Below are positions 46,677 to 58,751 of a DNA stretch of 64,000 nucleotides, in pieces. The stretch is taken from positions 1-64,000 of the forward strand of contig CAMPDV010007803.1 of the NCBI GenBank assembly GCA_946699065.1. The letters run 5' to 3'. The position numbers and the translations under genes were made by a program. Every line of letters begins with the position of its first letter. Position 1 is the stretch's first letter. This DNA is from Loxodes magnus (Eukaryota; Ciliophora; Karyorelictea; Loxodida; Loxodidae). The notes under the pieces were generated by a model, which was not told the origin of the DNA, searched no databases, and saw only the letters and a list, made by a program, of their open reading frames with translations.

Positions 46677-49600
46677 TCAAGTATTATTGCTCTTTCTTGA
46701 TTTTTGTGATGCTTCTAAATCATTTTTTTATTATTTTGGTAGTGATGTATAATTCATAGATTACTTTCCCTTTTTTTTCTAAATGATCTATTTTTAAATT
46801 TAAATACTTTCGTTTTAAGAGAAAAATAAGCATTCAATTTGTTCTGGTGTCTTATTTTCCTAGCTTTACCTAGCTTATTATACATTTTCTTAAATTTGAA
46901 TGTTTTATGCTTGCTATTCTTATACTTAATCTTCCTATTACTCATGCTTATCCCTATTGGTTTCAATATCTTCAAAATGAAAAGGACTATAGGTGTTATA
47001 ATTTTATTAGGTATCTTCATTGCTCTACCTTTTTTCTTGCTTGATTAGTTAGATGATTTTAAGACTTTATGATTATCTCGTTTAAATCAATTAAGTAGAA
47101 TCTGTACATTTATCATTTTTTAAATCTTCTTCTTTTTAATAATTTATAAAACTTTCTTATTTTTTGCTTCCTTCATGTGTTTAAGCTGTAATTCCCTAAG
47201 GTTATAATGGGAAAAATTATTTAATATTTGTGTCTTATCCTTCATTTTATAATCGCTCAGTTTAGGCATAATTCTATATTTTATTTTTAGTCTATATGCT
47301 TTCATATGATTACAGCATTAAGCTAACCATAAACTATTTTCAATCTTCTTCAGCTTGTACTTATATCTGCTACAACATAGATTTAGTGCAATACTATAAA
47401 ATGATATTATCAACTTTCTCTACATCTTTTTAGATATTTTATTCCTATATCTCATTATATTAGGATTGCAACTGCTATCTTATATTTTAACTCTTAAAAT
47501 TAAAAGAGTTATTTAATGAAAGCTTTTAAGTAGCATACTACTGTATATTAGTATGCATCTATTACTTGGATTCGTAAATCCTTATTATTCTCTCTAATTT
47601 TCCCTTTTGCTTTTCATTATTTGCTTACTCCTCTGAATATTAGGACTTACTATACTGTCTTAGTCAGATTAGTCAACTATGATAAGAAGTAATTGGGTAA
47701 AATTTTTCGTAATCCTGTATTAGTTACTTACCTCTACAAAATATTTTGCTTAGTTCTAATAAAAATTTTCCTATTTTTATTGGTCTACTATTATCTCTGC
47801 GAAATCTAGCTTCTTTATTGCATTGAAAAAAGTATTAATTGGAATTAAAATTAAAATAAGGGAGAGGAAAATAGCGAATACTAGATAATATTTTCCTCCG
47901 GATCCATTAAAGTGGAAGAAGAAAAATCCACATAATGAGTAAATAAGCATGAAGATAGGTATTTTATCAACGTTGCTGATGTTAAGGTAATCAGATATTT
48001 AATAAGGCATAGCGTATCGTCTTAAGAGATTATACTTATCAATTCAATAAATAAGCATAAATAAGGCTAAAACTAAAATGAAACCCAATGGGAAGATTAC
48101 TGCATAAGCAAAGCAAACTATAATAATTTTGTTTATATCAGTATATCTCTAAGTAATATTAAATTGCTAGTCTTCCATTATCTTGTTAGCTTCATACTAG
48201 GAAACAAATTTGCCATTTTTTAGTTTACGTTTCAGGCATATTCTCTTTATTTTCTTCCAAAAGGAAAAAGGAAATATTAAACTTAGAAAAATTTCAAGAG
48301 CAAAAGCAATGTAACTTTAAAAAATTTTCTCAATTTGCACAAAAAAACTTTGGCTAAAGAATAAAACTAAGAAAAAGATGAACATTATAAGAGTACCTAC
48401 CAAACTTTACTATATAGTCTTCTTGTTTGCCATTGACGCTATCAGTTTAGTGTAAGTGTCGTGCTTCTCTATTAAGGAAAATTTGTTTATTAAAAACTCG
48501 AACAAAATATTAGTAATTTTAATAGCTATTGGTCCTAAGCCTATTATATAATAATTTTGAAAAAGGAAAATTAGAAGGGAAGTTCAGAGCCCAAGCGAAA
48601 CTAAAAAAAATAAAGATGATAATACTTTTTTAAGCTTCTTTTTTCTCTAGGTATATCCGAGATATTCCCATTGAATGTCACTAGGTTCCGGAGCCATTTC
48701 TGCGTATGGATAAAATTCTTCTTTGAACAAACGCTATCGTTAACTACTTAAGCATGAAAGTAATTTTGCACGAAATCTTTTGAATCAATACTCGTTTGTA
48801 CCTCCATACGCTTAAACAACTGCCCAGGCGTCTTCTTATTTCTGAAATGTAACAATCGCTTATTAAATTTACTCTTTTTATCGCTCTTTTCCTTCTCCAC
48901 TATATATCTTCACTTTATTTTAAATTTCTTTCTATAGGGAATCAATTCTTTACTAAACTTCTTCGCTTTTAGGTGTTTTTCTACATTTTTACAGTAGTTT
49001 TTTATACCATGGAATGGTTTTATCCTACGCACTTAAATACTATATCTCTTTTAATTTGATTTACTACTTTTCTAACTGTCTATATAATTTACAGATTGCA
49101 TGCAAGTTAACTGGAATTAAGACTTTTTCAATGACTACTTTTTCGTTATTTAGATTCTAGACATTAGTTTCTAGAAATTATTTTAGTTCTTATTCTTTGA
49201 TATTTGGCCCAAGATCCCTCAATCAAACCGAATATTTGGAGGGACTAATAATTTTTTGGCTTATCAAAATAGAAAATCTTAAGAACTGTCACTTTATAAA
49301 TATAAACCCTATAAAGAAGATTAAAATTATAAGCAAGTGTAGAATTCCAAAAAATGAAGGAATGTTATAGTTCATATCTCCTTCTTTTCTATAAGATTCA
49401 ACTGAGCTTCTTTCTAAAAATCCTTTGTCTTCGTTTTCTCCATTCCATAAGCATGAAAAAAGAATAGGTAAGTTTAAGGAGAAAGCAATAAGCATTAAAT
49501 AGATTAAATACTTTAAATAATCAAAATAAAGAGAGAAGCCTATCCCTAGTGGAGCTAATTCACTATTTTAGCAGCATAATTTATATTTTTCGCCCTCTGT

Positions 49601-49939
49601 TGTAAAGCCGCAACAATGACATTACTGTTCTTTTGATATTTTGCTTTCATATGTTTTTTTCTCTTTTCTTTTTCTTGCTTTTTTGGCTTTTTAGTGAATG
49701 CGTGCTTTTTCGTAATCCGCTCTTTCAGCTCCATTAAAATTTTATAATTCTTATTAAAGAAAGTCTATTTTTTCTTAATTTTATTCTGCTTCCTCAAATT
49801 TCTTAGGACTCTCATTTTAAACAATCTCAAACGTACTTTACTTAACATCAGTCTATGAACAATAACCTTTCTACTATTGCACCTCATTTTTTTACTCCTC
49901 TGGTTGCATCTAAATAACTAGCTAACTATTGCTGTTCAT
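46677..49939 (-). CDS. OSCA/TMEM63 (CSC1-like) membrane channel
   Basis: 1081 residues after removal of one 17-nt intron. ATG 49939; an in-frame ATG at 49909 is an alternative. TGA 46677. The N-terminal cytosolic tail is charged with a Cys cluster (CHCCGF, LCC, about residues 105-130) before LAPLGIGFSLYF. Two TM segments follow (about 140-165, 200-225). The cytosolic domain has YSVWLRDLGP and AIVTFQKQEDAWAVVQAY. Then come the family hallmark EPSDIQWEYLG (about 415) and a TM bundle with RYTDINKIIIV and YWIDKYNLLRRY (about 632), and DYEKFYPIT just after the intron. The C-terminal cytosolic tail of about 330 residues is Gln/Glu-rich. OSCA/TMEM63 proteins are mechanically gated, cation-permeable channels. 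TGA encodes Trp in YWIDK and several other places. Confidence 0.9.
47715..47731 (-). other. 17-nt intron of the OSCA/TMEM63-like gene
   Basis: Minus strand GTAAGTAACTAATACAG: perfect GTAAGT donor, ACTAAT branch-like centre, CAG acceptor. Removal joins AKYFVE to DYEKFYPIT, matching the family pattern at this place, and restores one frame to TGA 46677. Confidence 0.88.
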
Positions 49940-51037
49940 TTGCATTAAAAGTCGTTAGTTCTTTTAAGTTATTTTGCTAAAAATTTGACTGACAATAAAT
50001 AAAAGCATAGATAATCTAATAAGCACTTTTTTACTTATAAGTTATTACTCATTTATAGTTATGAATAGAAACCTTCCTTACAAGAAATGAATATTCTCCT
50101 CTTTAAAGTTATATTATAATACTACTGTCTTAGTAACTTTAGCTTCTATATTTAACTCATGTTAATACTTTGTTTAATCATTTAGACAGTTTACTTTGTT
50201 ACTTGTAGATGCCTTTAAATTTCATAAGAAAGGATTAGGATATAATGTAATTATTGATAATTAGAAATTTATTCTTGTATAAGATATATTCAAATATTTT
50301 AAACGCACTAAGCGATAATTAAGAGGTTAATACTTCTAATTCTGATAATTTAGTGACTGTCTTGTGTATATAGATATAAATTATATTCAGACTTAGTTTT
50401 TTTGAGTGAATCACTTACATTTTGGAATCATATAATAAATGATTTTAGAATAGAAACCAATATCTATATGAAGTGGAAGTGAATAGGTAGTTAAGATTAA
50501 ATCAATTAAATTGAAGTATAATTAAGTCTCTTTCAGTCAAAGATATATTTTAGATTTCTTTTAAATTTTATATGCAAATTAAGCATTAAAATCAATTATT
50601 TCAAGTTTCAAGTCAATCATCCATTTTTTTATTAATAATACAGTCATAATATAAGGAAGCAATCAATTAGATAGGTAAAAACTTAGTTCTTAATAAATAA
50701 AACTCTAAGTTAAAGTTAAAGAACTGAATTTCTTATTCTTTATTCCTTTAATTATAAGAAAATTATCTTGTTAAGCAATTTATTTAAATAAAATTAGCTT
50801 ATTAAATTGGTTTATAAGATCCTTCATATATAAACCATCATAGCAATCTTATTCGTTTACAAATTAGTTTAATAGAAGTATTTTATTTATTAAGATAATA
50901 ATACCTTGAAAGTTCTATCAGTTCTCTTTTATTAGTCTTAGTTCCTACAATGTTATAATTCTAACTTCTCCTATAAAAAGAATTTCAATCTTTTATCTAT
51001 ATACTGAAACTGTAAATATTATTGCTGTAGTATATGT
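49940..51037. other. AT-rich stretch, no gene recognised
   Basis: Contains the promoter side of the OSCA/TMEM63-like gene. Nothing else supported. Confidence 0.5.
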
Positions 51038-51343
51038 ATGTTAATTTTCCTACATCTATTGGATTTTGATAGATGGTGTTTTTGAACAAAATATTCAAGA
51101 TATAGAAATAGATTGAAAAAGGATTATAGTTACAATTTATCTAATAAACTTCATCAAAATTTTCTCCTAACTTTAAATGACATTATACCCCTCATCTTAT
51201 ACTATACTAACTTAAAAACTAAAATTGATTCCCTTATAGCTAACTCCCAAACAGTTAGAATCCTGTCAATTTGCAATACCTATCACAATCTTTATCTATT
51301 TAAAGATCACCTAAATTTTTTCCTTCAAGCACTATTTCCTTGA
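51038..51343 (+). CDS. small unknown protein, 101 residues
   Basis: ATG 51038 to TGA 51341. From residue 26 on, no TAA, TAG or TGA codon occurs until the end, which is unusual in this AT-rich DNA, and composition is protein-like (NLSNKLHQNFLLTLNDIIPL). One internal TGA lies near the start (CFWTKYS). No domain. It could be an exon of a larger gene. Confidence 0.4.
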
Positions 51344-54300
51344 TTAAAAATTTTTCTTTTAATCAAAGTCGGGTTATTTTCCCTTTTTACCTTCTTAATC
51401 AGATTTATTGCCTGAAGATATATAAAAATATTGATTATTTTATCTATTCTTTTAATTAATTTGGTACCATTTCTATAAAAAAACCTCTATTAAAATATTT
51501 CATTAATTTACATCTCCATTAATTAACCTACAGTATAAAAAGCATTTACTCTCTCTGCAATATAGCTGATTATTTTTCATTTTTTTTCTTTAATAGGATA
51601 TAGATTTGATTATAGAAGCACCTACTATGAACAAAGCAAATCTGCATTATTACTTAAGATATATGTAAAGCTACTATAAGCTCTCTTTTTTCATATCTTA
51701 GCTACTAATACTCTTTTTTATTTAGTTGGCACATCTTTTTTTTCCAATTTGAATAAAATTTTAAATCTTTATTTAAAAAGCTTAATACAGAAGAAACTAA
51801 GCTAAGAATTACCCTTTGATTATAAAAAGATATAGTTATCAAATATTAAAGCTTTAAAGGAATTAAAATGAAGAATATACTTTTTTAAACTTCTAAAATA
51901 GGATTTACCAAAGTAGATAGAAACTTGAATAATAAGGCTAAGAAATAATAAAATTTGCTATATGAAACAAAATACCATCATAATGCAAGGCTAGAAACAT
52001 ATTTCATATAAGCACTTAAAATCATTGAATTATCATTATCTAAATAATCAGTTTAATTAAAAAATCTGAAATATAAGCTTAGTATATCTAAATTAAATAG
52101 CTATAAGGAAAATTATTTCCTAAGCTAAACTGAAAGAATTTATACGTACAAGTAAGAAAAACTTGATTTGACTAAGTTAATTTATAAGAGCGCTCAAATG
52201 TAATTGAATGCATGCAATTCTTTTGATTAGCCTATTATATTTAGATAATTCTTCAATGATAAATTGGTCTGTTCGGTCATTTTAAACTTTGTTAACTAGA
52301 AAATCCTTAGTAACTCTACTCTTCTTAGGTTTCTTCTATTAAAATCCCTAGAAAGCTTCATTTAGCATTTCAAATAAAATCATTTAAGCATTATTTAATT
52401 TTACATTTATATCACAAGCAAACCAAAATAACTTAGAAGGCACTTTCTTAAGAAGACCTGTGAGATTTAGTAACTTTTAAAACGAGAAAATTCATAAAGA
52501 GTAGTAGTAAATAGCTTATATTTTCATGATAGCTATACTAAAATAAAATAAAAGAGGTTATAATTAAAGGTTTCATAAATTACAGTGTAAAGAGATTGTT
52601 ATAAGATAAATAAATAAATCTTTGCAATCCATTTTATTATGGATTTATAGAAACCTCTTTTATCCAGCAATCAAACAAAAAAAAATTTGGATAATTTGTG
52701 CGGTTTTACAAAGTATTACTATTATCATAACTCTAGGTTTAATACTAGCTAAAGAAATAATTCAAAAAGATGGAGAAAATTTAAATAATTTGAAATAAAA
52801 TAATAATTATTCTCTAAAATAAATCTAAAATTAAGATAAAATAATTTATTATAATATAATTAAATTATAATATCATAAATATTTTGCTTTATTATTAACA
52901 GGAATTACCATTTATGAAAATTAAATTTTAAATATTAATATATTATTATTTTTATTTTTATTACATTTTATTTCTATCTTGCATCTCTTAAATTTAATCT
53001 TAAAAAACAATAAATTACTATTAATATTAATAATTTATCTTAGATACAGCATAAAGTTAATATTCTTTAAGCATTTATTTGCTAACATTTAATTATGAAA
53101 TATTTTTCTATATAAGATTAATTAACAAAATTTTTATAGCATTTATTTCTTACTCTTCTTATACAGATTTTCATTTGTAGGTTTAAATACCTATATTGAT
53201 GCAATAATTTAAATTAAAAAATTACTTTAAAGCTTATAACAGAAAATTATAAAATCTAGCAATTAAATATAAAATTATTTTTATTTATGTTTTTATCAAA
53301 AATTGTAAATTTGTTAAAATTATATTTAGTTTGAATTTTATTTCTACCTTTATTATTAAATAATAAAGACTTCCCAAATATAAAATTATATACATTTTTT
53401 TACTTATAAAATTACTTTTATAAGATCTGTATTCAGAAGTTATTTTTTGCTTTTTTAAATTATTTAATTTAAATAACAATTTTTAGAAAATCTTAAATTT
53501 AGATTTCTTTATAAACAAATATATTATAATAAAGATGCTATATAAAATTAAACGTAATTTTAAAATTTTGCTACATTTTTAGTTTTCTTAAAAATAGTAT
53601 AATTTAAATTTGTTTATTTATTAAATTATTTTATATTTAAATTATTATAATATTATATAATTAATAATATACATTATTATACTGAAAAAGTATGTATTTA
53701 AATTTATATAATTGTACTAAGAAAGCAAATAGTAATTTTTATTTCTCCATTATCATTTTTTATAAAATTGTAAAATAGATTACTTAAATCTAAAAGTCTA
53801 TTGAAATTAATTTTATTTAAGCTACTTTAATTTATATTTAAAATTATAATAATTTATATTTATTTCTAAAAGTTTTAAAATATTATATTAAAACATAAAA
53901 TTTAATTTTTTATTTGTATATTTTTTATTAACATTTTAGAAATTTTCTAATTACAGTTTTAATTAATAAGTATCATTTTAATTTCTTAAAAAATCAATCT
54001 TAATTTATTTACTTTTCAGTTTAATATAATTTTAATGTATTTTTTTACTTTCTAATTTGTTAAAAAATTTAAATTTTTGTTTTATTTAATACTTTAAATT
54101 AAATATTAAAAGATCAAAATTTTATTTTTTGTAATCATTCATTAATTTTCTTATAATTATCTTTCATATGCATTATTATTCACTTAAATTTTATAACATC
54201 AAAAACATATTTTTTTCAGTTTGATTTCTTTTATATTAAAAGTACAACAAAAAATGTATCTTATGTTTTTCCCTTTTAGAAATTACATAAATTTTAATAA

Positions 54301-55180
54301 AATTTGAATAATTTTTGTATAAATAGAAATTAAAATATTTCTACTATCTGTTTATAATGTTTTTATTTTTAGTTATAACTTTAATAATTTTAGAATAATA
54401 ATTATGAAAAATTAAAAATTAATTTATTTAGAATTTATTTAAAAAATTGTTTTCATTTGTTTTATCAAGTTTGCATTAATTGATTCTGATGCTATTTAAT
54501 GTTTTAACCTTGAATTCATATTTTTTTCTTAATTAATTTTATCTTAAATATTGTTTAAAAATAATTATTAAAATTAGTCTAAGAGTTAACAAAGTTTTAA
54601 ACTGGAATATATTTATCAAAGCTTTGACACTAACAGCAATTTTTATTTTAACACTTTTTTACCATAACTTCAATATTAATAGCATTGCCTTAGAAGAGTA
54701 TTAATCTTTATAAGCTAAAGTTATTTTTTTTGCTTTAACACATATAATAAAATAAAAGAAGATTCTTTATTTAAATTTATTTTTAAATAAAAGCTGGGGA
54801 AATTGTGATTATTAATGTTTTTCTTTCTTATGTAAATAAATTATAAGCATAATATCAAATTTTTGATTTAATCTTAATAATATAATTATCTAACTTATTT
54901 AAACTTATTTATAGATAAATTAATTCTATTTCTTTATCTAAAAATATTGCTTTATGAATCTATCTTTTTTATTTAAGCTAAAATATTCTAAAAATCTATA
55001 AAGCCATCCAAATTTGCTATTAAAAGCCTTTCTAATTAATTATATATTTTAGATTTAATCTTAGCTTGCTTGCTAGTGTTATTTTTAGTGTTGGTACTAA
55101 ATAAATTTATTTTTTAAGAGTTATCACTATTTTTAAAGTACTTAGTTAGCTTATTTACATGGTAATTAATAAAGCTATAA
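51344..55180. other. very AT-rich gene-poor stretch
   Basis: A weak coding-like segment lies on the + strand at about 51790-52210 (ELPFDYKKIQLSNIKALKEL). The remainder, especially 52750-54800, is extremely AT-rich and without recognisable content. Confidence 0.5.
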
Positions 55181-58100
55181 ATGAAAGCTATTTTAGTTTT
55201 ATTTCTCTTTACTTTGGGACTTTCAGAATTAAATGTTCTAATCTCTGGAGATTAGTATGTTGAACTTCTTCCTTATGAAAACATAACTCTAAAAGCTAAA
55301 GCTTTTTATTAGAATGCCTAAGATATAAAGTACGTATGAACTTGCTAAATATAATAAGAAGTTCTTTAGTATGATGACAAGTTAGTAGATTAGATTATAA
55401 GAACATGTAGTGCTTAAGGCCCCTAATTACTTATTTGTGCTTAGTCATTTCCAGTAGGCGCTTTTCTTGCTATTACAATAAATGCTTCTACATCTGATGG
55501 AAGATTTGGACTTAGCACAGTCTAAGTACACATAACTCAAAGCCTTTACTCTCCAGTTTCTATTAGTCTTGAATAAAACGATTTTAATATATTAAACTAA
55601 GACTCTTTATTTGTTCTATATGCAAAAGTACGCGATTCTAATTTTCAAATTAAGTAGACTTCTTGAACTTAAAATCCTGGGAATATTGAAGAAGTTTCAG
55701 TCTTCGAAACGAACTTAAATTTTATCTTAGTAAATGGTTCTAATCTAAATCAAGGTATATAATATACTTATGTAATATAAGTATAAAATGCTAATTATTT
55801 TACTTTCTTTGGTTAAAAGGTGGTCTATGTAAATAATGCTCCTAATTGTGGGTAATTTTTGGTAAGTCCTTAAAGAGAATTAGCATGAGAAACTAAATTC
55901 TAAATTTAAAGCTTAAAATGCTCCGATTTAGAAGGAAACTATCCTCTGTAGTACAAATATTTTTATCTAACCAAGTCAAGTGAAGAATTGCCATTAAGCA
56001 TAGAAAGTGAGCAGTAAGAATGAATTTTTAAGCTGCCTTAGTTTGCTAATTACTCTGACTAAAACTTGATAGTAGGAGTAAGTATATGTGACTAGTTTGA
56101 AAGTTGTACTAAAATGTTATAAACTATCTCAGTGCATAAGTCACTTTGAGATGTTAACTACGAAATACAAAATATCGAATATAGAGTCTTTAATTCTAGC
56201 TTAGAGAAAAGAACTTTCTATATGACTTAGCTATAGAAATGAGATAAAGCTCTTAGACTATTTTTAAATAGAATTAGATGGAGCTCTTGGAATAATTGTC
56301 TTCTAATATAAATACACTAGACTAGTAGAAAATAGCAATTTAGGGGTTTTAAGAAATTTATAGATTGATAGAATCTGAAGATATATAGAGATATATTAAC
56401 TACTTAGATAGATGTCTAGATTGAAATGAGAACTAAGAGCTTAAATTTGAATAGTTAAATTATATCATAACAATTATTGATAATCTATTGTATAAATAGA
56501 GTAAAATAAATTAAAGGTAGATGAGGTAGATGATAGATGGGAAATAAATGAAGTAGGAGAAGGAATAATTAAGGGATCTTTGAGATAGCTACACTAAACA
56601 AAAGAATAACTTAAGTCAACAATCTGGTAATTAATATAAAAATCTTCTTTACTTTTTGCAATGTCTAATCTGGCACCTAGTAAATGATACCCCTAGAAGC
56701 ACTTATGATTAAAGTCTAACTTAAATTTGTCAATAGAGCTTGTTAGATGAAATCCCTTTTTCTTTGAAGATTTAGTTCCTAATTTTTAAGTTTATCCTAT
56801 ACCTGATAGAGGACGCTTCTCTATATTAGCAAGTTTTAATAATAATCCTTGCGAAGATAGTTCATTAGAAGTGACTTATTTAGGTATAGAGATATACAAA
56901 GGCTGACAAATTTATGATAACAATTCTTGGTCTGGGTTAAGCATTCCCTTGAAAGAATCCGTAAGTACTGATTATACGCTTTATTTCTAAGAAACCAATA
57001 TCGAAGAACTTGTATGCTAGATGTGAGATTCAGATCAATAAATCTGAACTAATGAGTTTACATGCTTTTTATAGAAAACAGATAAAGACTTTGTGTACGT
57101 TTGTAAATGTTAAAAATCAGGGATTTTGAGAATAAATTACAAAATCTCTTAAAGTTAGGAAGAGTTTCAATAATAAGAACATGAAGAAGAGTTGGAAGAT
57201 GATGAGTCCTATGAGTAAAATATAAAGCCATCTACAAGCTTAGAGGATAATTAAGGCATAAATGTAGATTAATAAAGTTCTGAATATACTTCTAATGAAG
57301 AATTTTATGATAAATCAATTCCATTTTATACACTTCTATGCATATCCTCGATTTTTACTTTTCTTCAAATATTCTATGTGGATATTTAAAATGTAATAAC
57401 TTAGACAATTAGAATAATACCTAAATTAATTAGTAAGCTCAGGTCAGTTATTCTAACTGATAGACATTATGTGATTATTTATCTCTAACTGGTCTATGAA
57501 AAAAAACTCAGTCTAAAAAACAATCGAGCATAACTCAATCCTTTTAATAGATTGAATAATAGCCCAAATTCGCTTTTTTACTAACCTTGCTTACGCTTCT
57601 TAAAGCACTAAGGAAAACAAATTTTAATTTTAAGACTTCTTAGTTGCTATATGAATAGCTCTTATAGTAATAATCTGAAAGACTTTAAACATTTTCATAC
57701 TTTTGAAGCTTTAAGGTATCTAGCGTTGCTTCGTTGGCGTTCAACTAGTAAAAGGCATAGCAGTTACAACCTGGATGAGGTTTAATTTTGACACTGAGAA
57801 ATACTCTCCCTGGCTTTAAAGCTTTTTAATCAGCTACTTTCTTTACCTTCTAATTTTGGATCCTATTTTTACATTCTTAATAATAAAGCTTATTTCTAAG
57901 AAGTACTTTTACTAGGCTTTGAATCATTATTCTCCAATTCAACCTATAAGTATTCAAAACTCTAGCAGTAATTTAGAGTTACCTAATGTTCCAGTATATT
58001 TAGCTTAGTAAGTATCTTCTAATACTCTATTGAATATCAACAATAACATTAGCTAGGAGATTCCATTTATCTAAATTAATTGCTGTATTAAACCTTAAAA

Positions 58101-58365
58101 TTGATAATCATAAAGCTCATTAAGCGAGATTATGCCTGGAATGGCTTAGGAAAATTAACTTAATAATCAAGATTTAGAAAATGACTTGAGTGGTCAGCTT
58201 TAAAACTCGGTTTATATTCCATAATCTATAGAGAATTTATTACAACCTGGTAGTTCCTAAATGTTTGCAGGAAGTAGTTAAATTAGTTTACTTAATGTAT
58301 AGGAAAACGATTAAGAGATTAACTAGGAAAGTATTTATCAAGTAGATTAGAGATTTAACTTGTGA
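55181..58365 (+). CDS. secreted/membrane protein with extracellular domain and GPS-like motif
   Basis: ATG 55181, TGA 58363. Residues 1-18 are a signal peptide (MKAILVLFLFTLGLSELN). A large extracellular part with paired Cys and Ig/REJ-like strands follows (SFPVGAFLAITINAS, NAPNCGQFLVSP, FKLPQFANYSDQNLIVGV, SICDQFESCTK). At about 57016-57110 a GPS-like motif is seen: CQMWDSDQQIW, later VYVCKC and SG. An acidic stretch and a hydrophobic segment follow (about 57315-57390). More TM segments (about 57600-57900) and a Gln/Ser/Asn-rich cytosolic tail end in QVDQRFNL. This build recalls polycystin-1/REJ-type receptors that self-cleave at the GPS. A 19-nt intron at 56186-56204 restores the frame; one more frame change lies at about 57400-57560. 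Confidence 0.78.
56186..56204 (+). other. candidate 19-nt intron
   Basis: GT...AG segment (GTCTTTAATTCTAGCTTAG). Removal connects the extracellular frame (NIEYR) with the GPS-bearing frame (LLDYFQIELDGALG). Confidence 0.5.
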
Positions 58366-58490
58366 CTTGTTTAGTTTAAAAGCTTTTTATATTAAATGAT
58401 TATGATAAAAATGTATAATCTATTAAATGAATGCTAAATATTTAATTATTGTTTAAGTTAAAATAGAAAAACGTTTAAGAGTAAAAGTAA

Positions 58491-58577
58491 GAATAAGCAA
58501 CTAGCGTAGGATTAAATTACGTTACTACTTACTGTGCAAAATGGTAGCATTTAAAATTTGCTAAGCTTGCTTATTCG
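58491..58577 (+). ncRNA. candidate pol III hairpin RNA
   Basis: A perfect 10-bp inverted repeat (GAATAAGCAA at 58491-58500, TTGCTTATTC at 58567-58576) encloses about 66 nt. It is followed at once by a T7 run (58578-58584), the usual pol III terminator. It lies between the GPS gene and tRNA-Asn. It does not match tRNA (no B box), U6 or 5S as far as I can tell. Function unknown. Confidence 0.45.
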
Positions 58578-58670
58578 TTTTTTTGTGGTATTTTGCATTT
58601 TTATGTTTTATAGTTAAGATTATTTAAATAGATAACTATTTTAAAATTAAAGGTAATTATTAAAATCATC

Positions 58671-58677
58671 AAAAAAA
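58671..58677 (-). terminator. pol III terminator of tRNA-Asn
   Basis: A7 on the + strand, T7 on the minus strand, directly after the discriminator base of the tRNA. Confidence 0.85.
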
Positions 58678-58751
58678 CGCCACCGGGTGGACTTGAACCA
58701 CCGACCTTTTGGTTAACAGCCAAACGCTCTAACCTATTGAGCTACGGAGGC
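58678..58751 (-). tRNA. tRNA-Asn (GUU)
   Basis: 74 nt on the minus strand, with A box (TAGCTCAATAGGTTAGAGC) and B box (GGTTCAAGTCC). Anticodon loop CTGTTAA gives anticodon GTT. The acceptor stem GCCTCCG/CGGTGGC has one T-T mismatch; the T stem GGTGG/CCACC is perfect. Discriminator G, no intron, no encoded CCA. Confidence 0.95.

Noticed and set aside
46839-47048. Hydrophobic + strand ORF at 46.9 kb and the Lys-rich minus frame opposite
   Set aside because: Both are shadows of the Gln/Glu-rich C-terminal tail of the OSCA/TMEM63-like gene, read in the frame set by the 17-nt intron.
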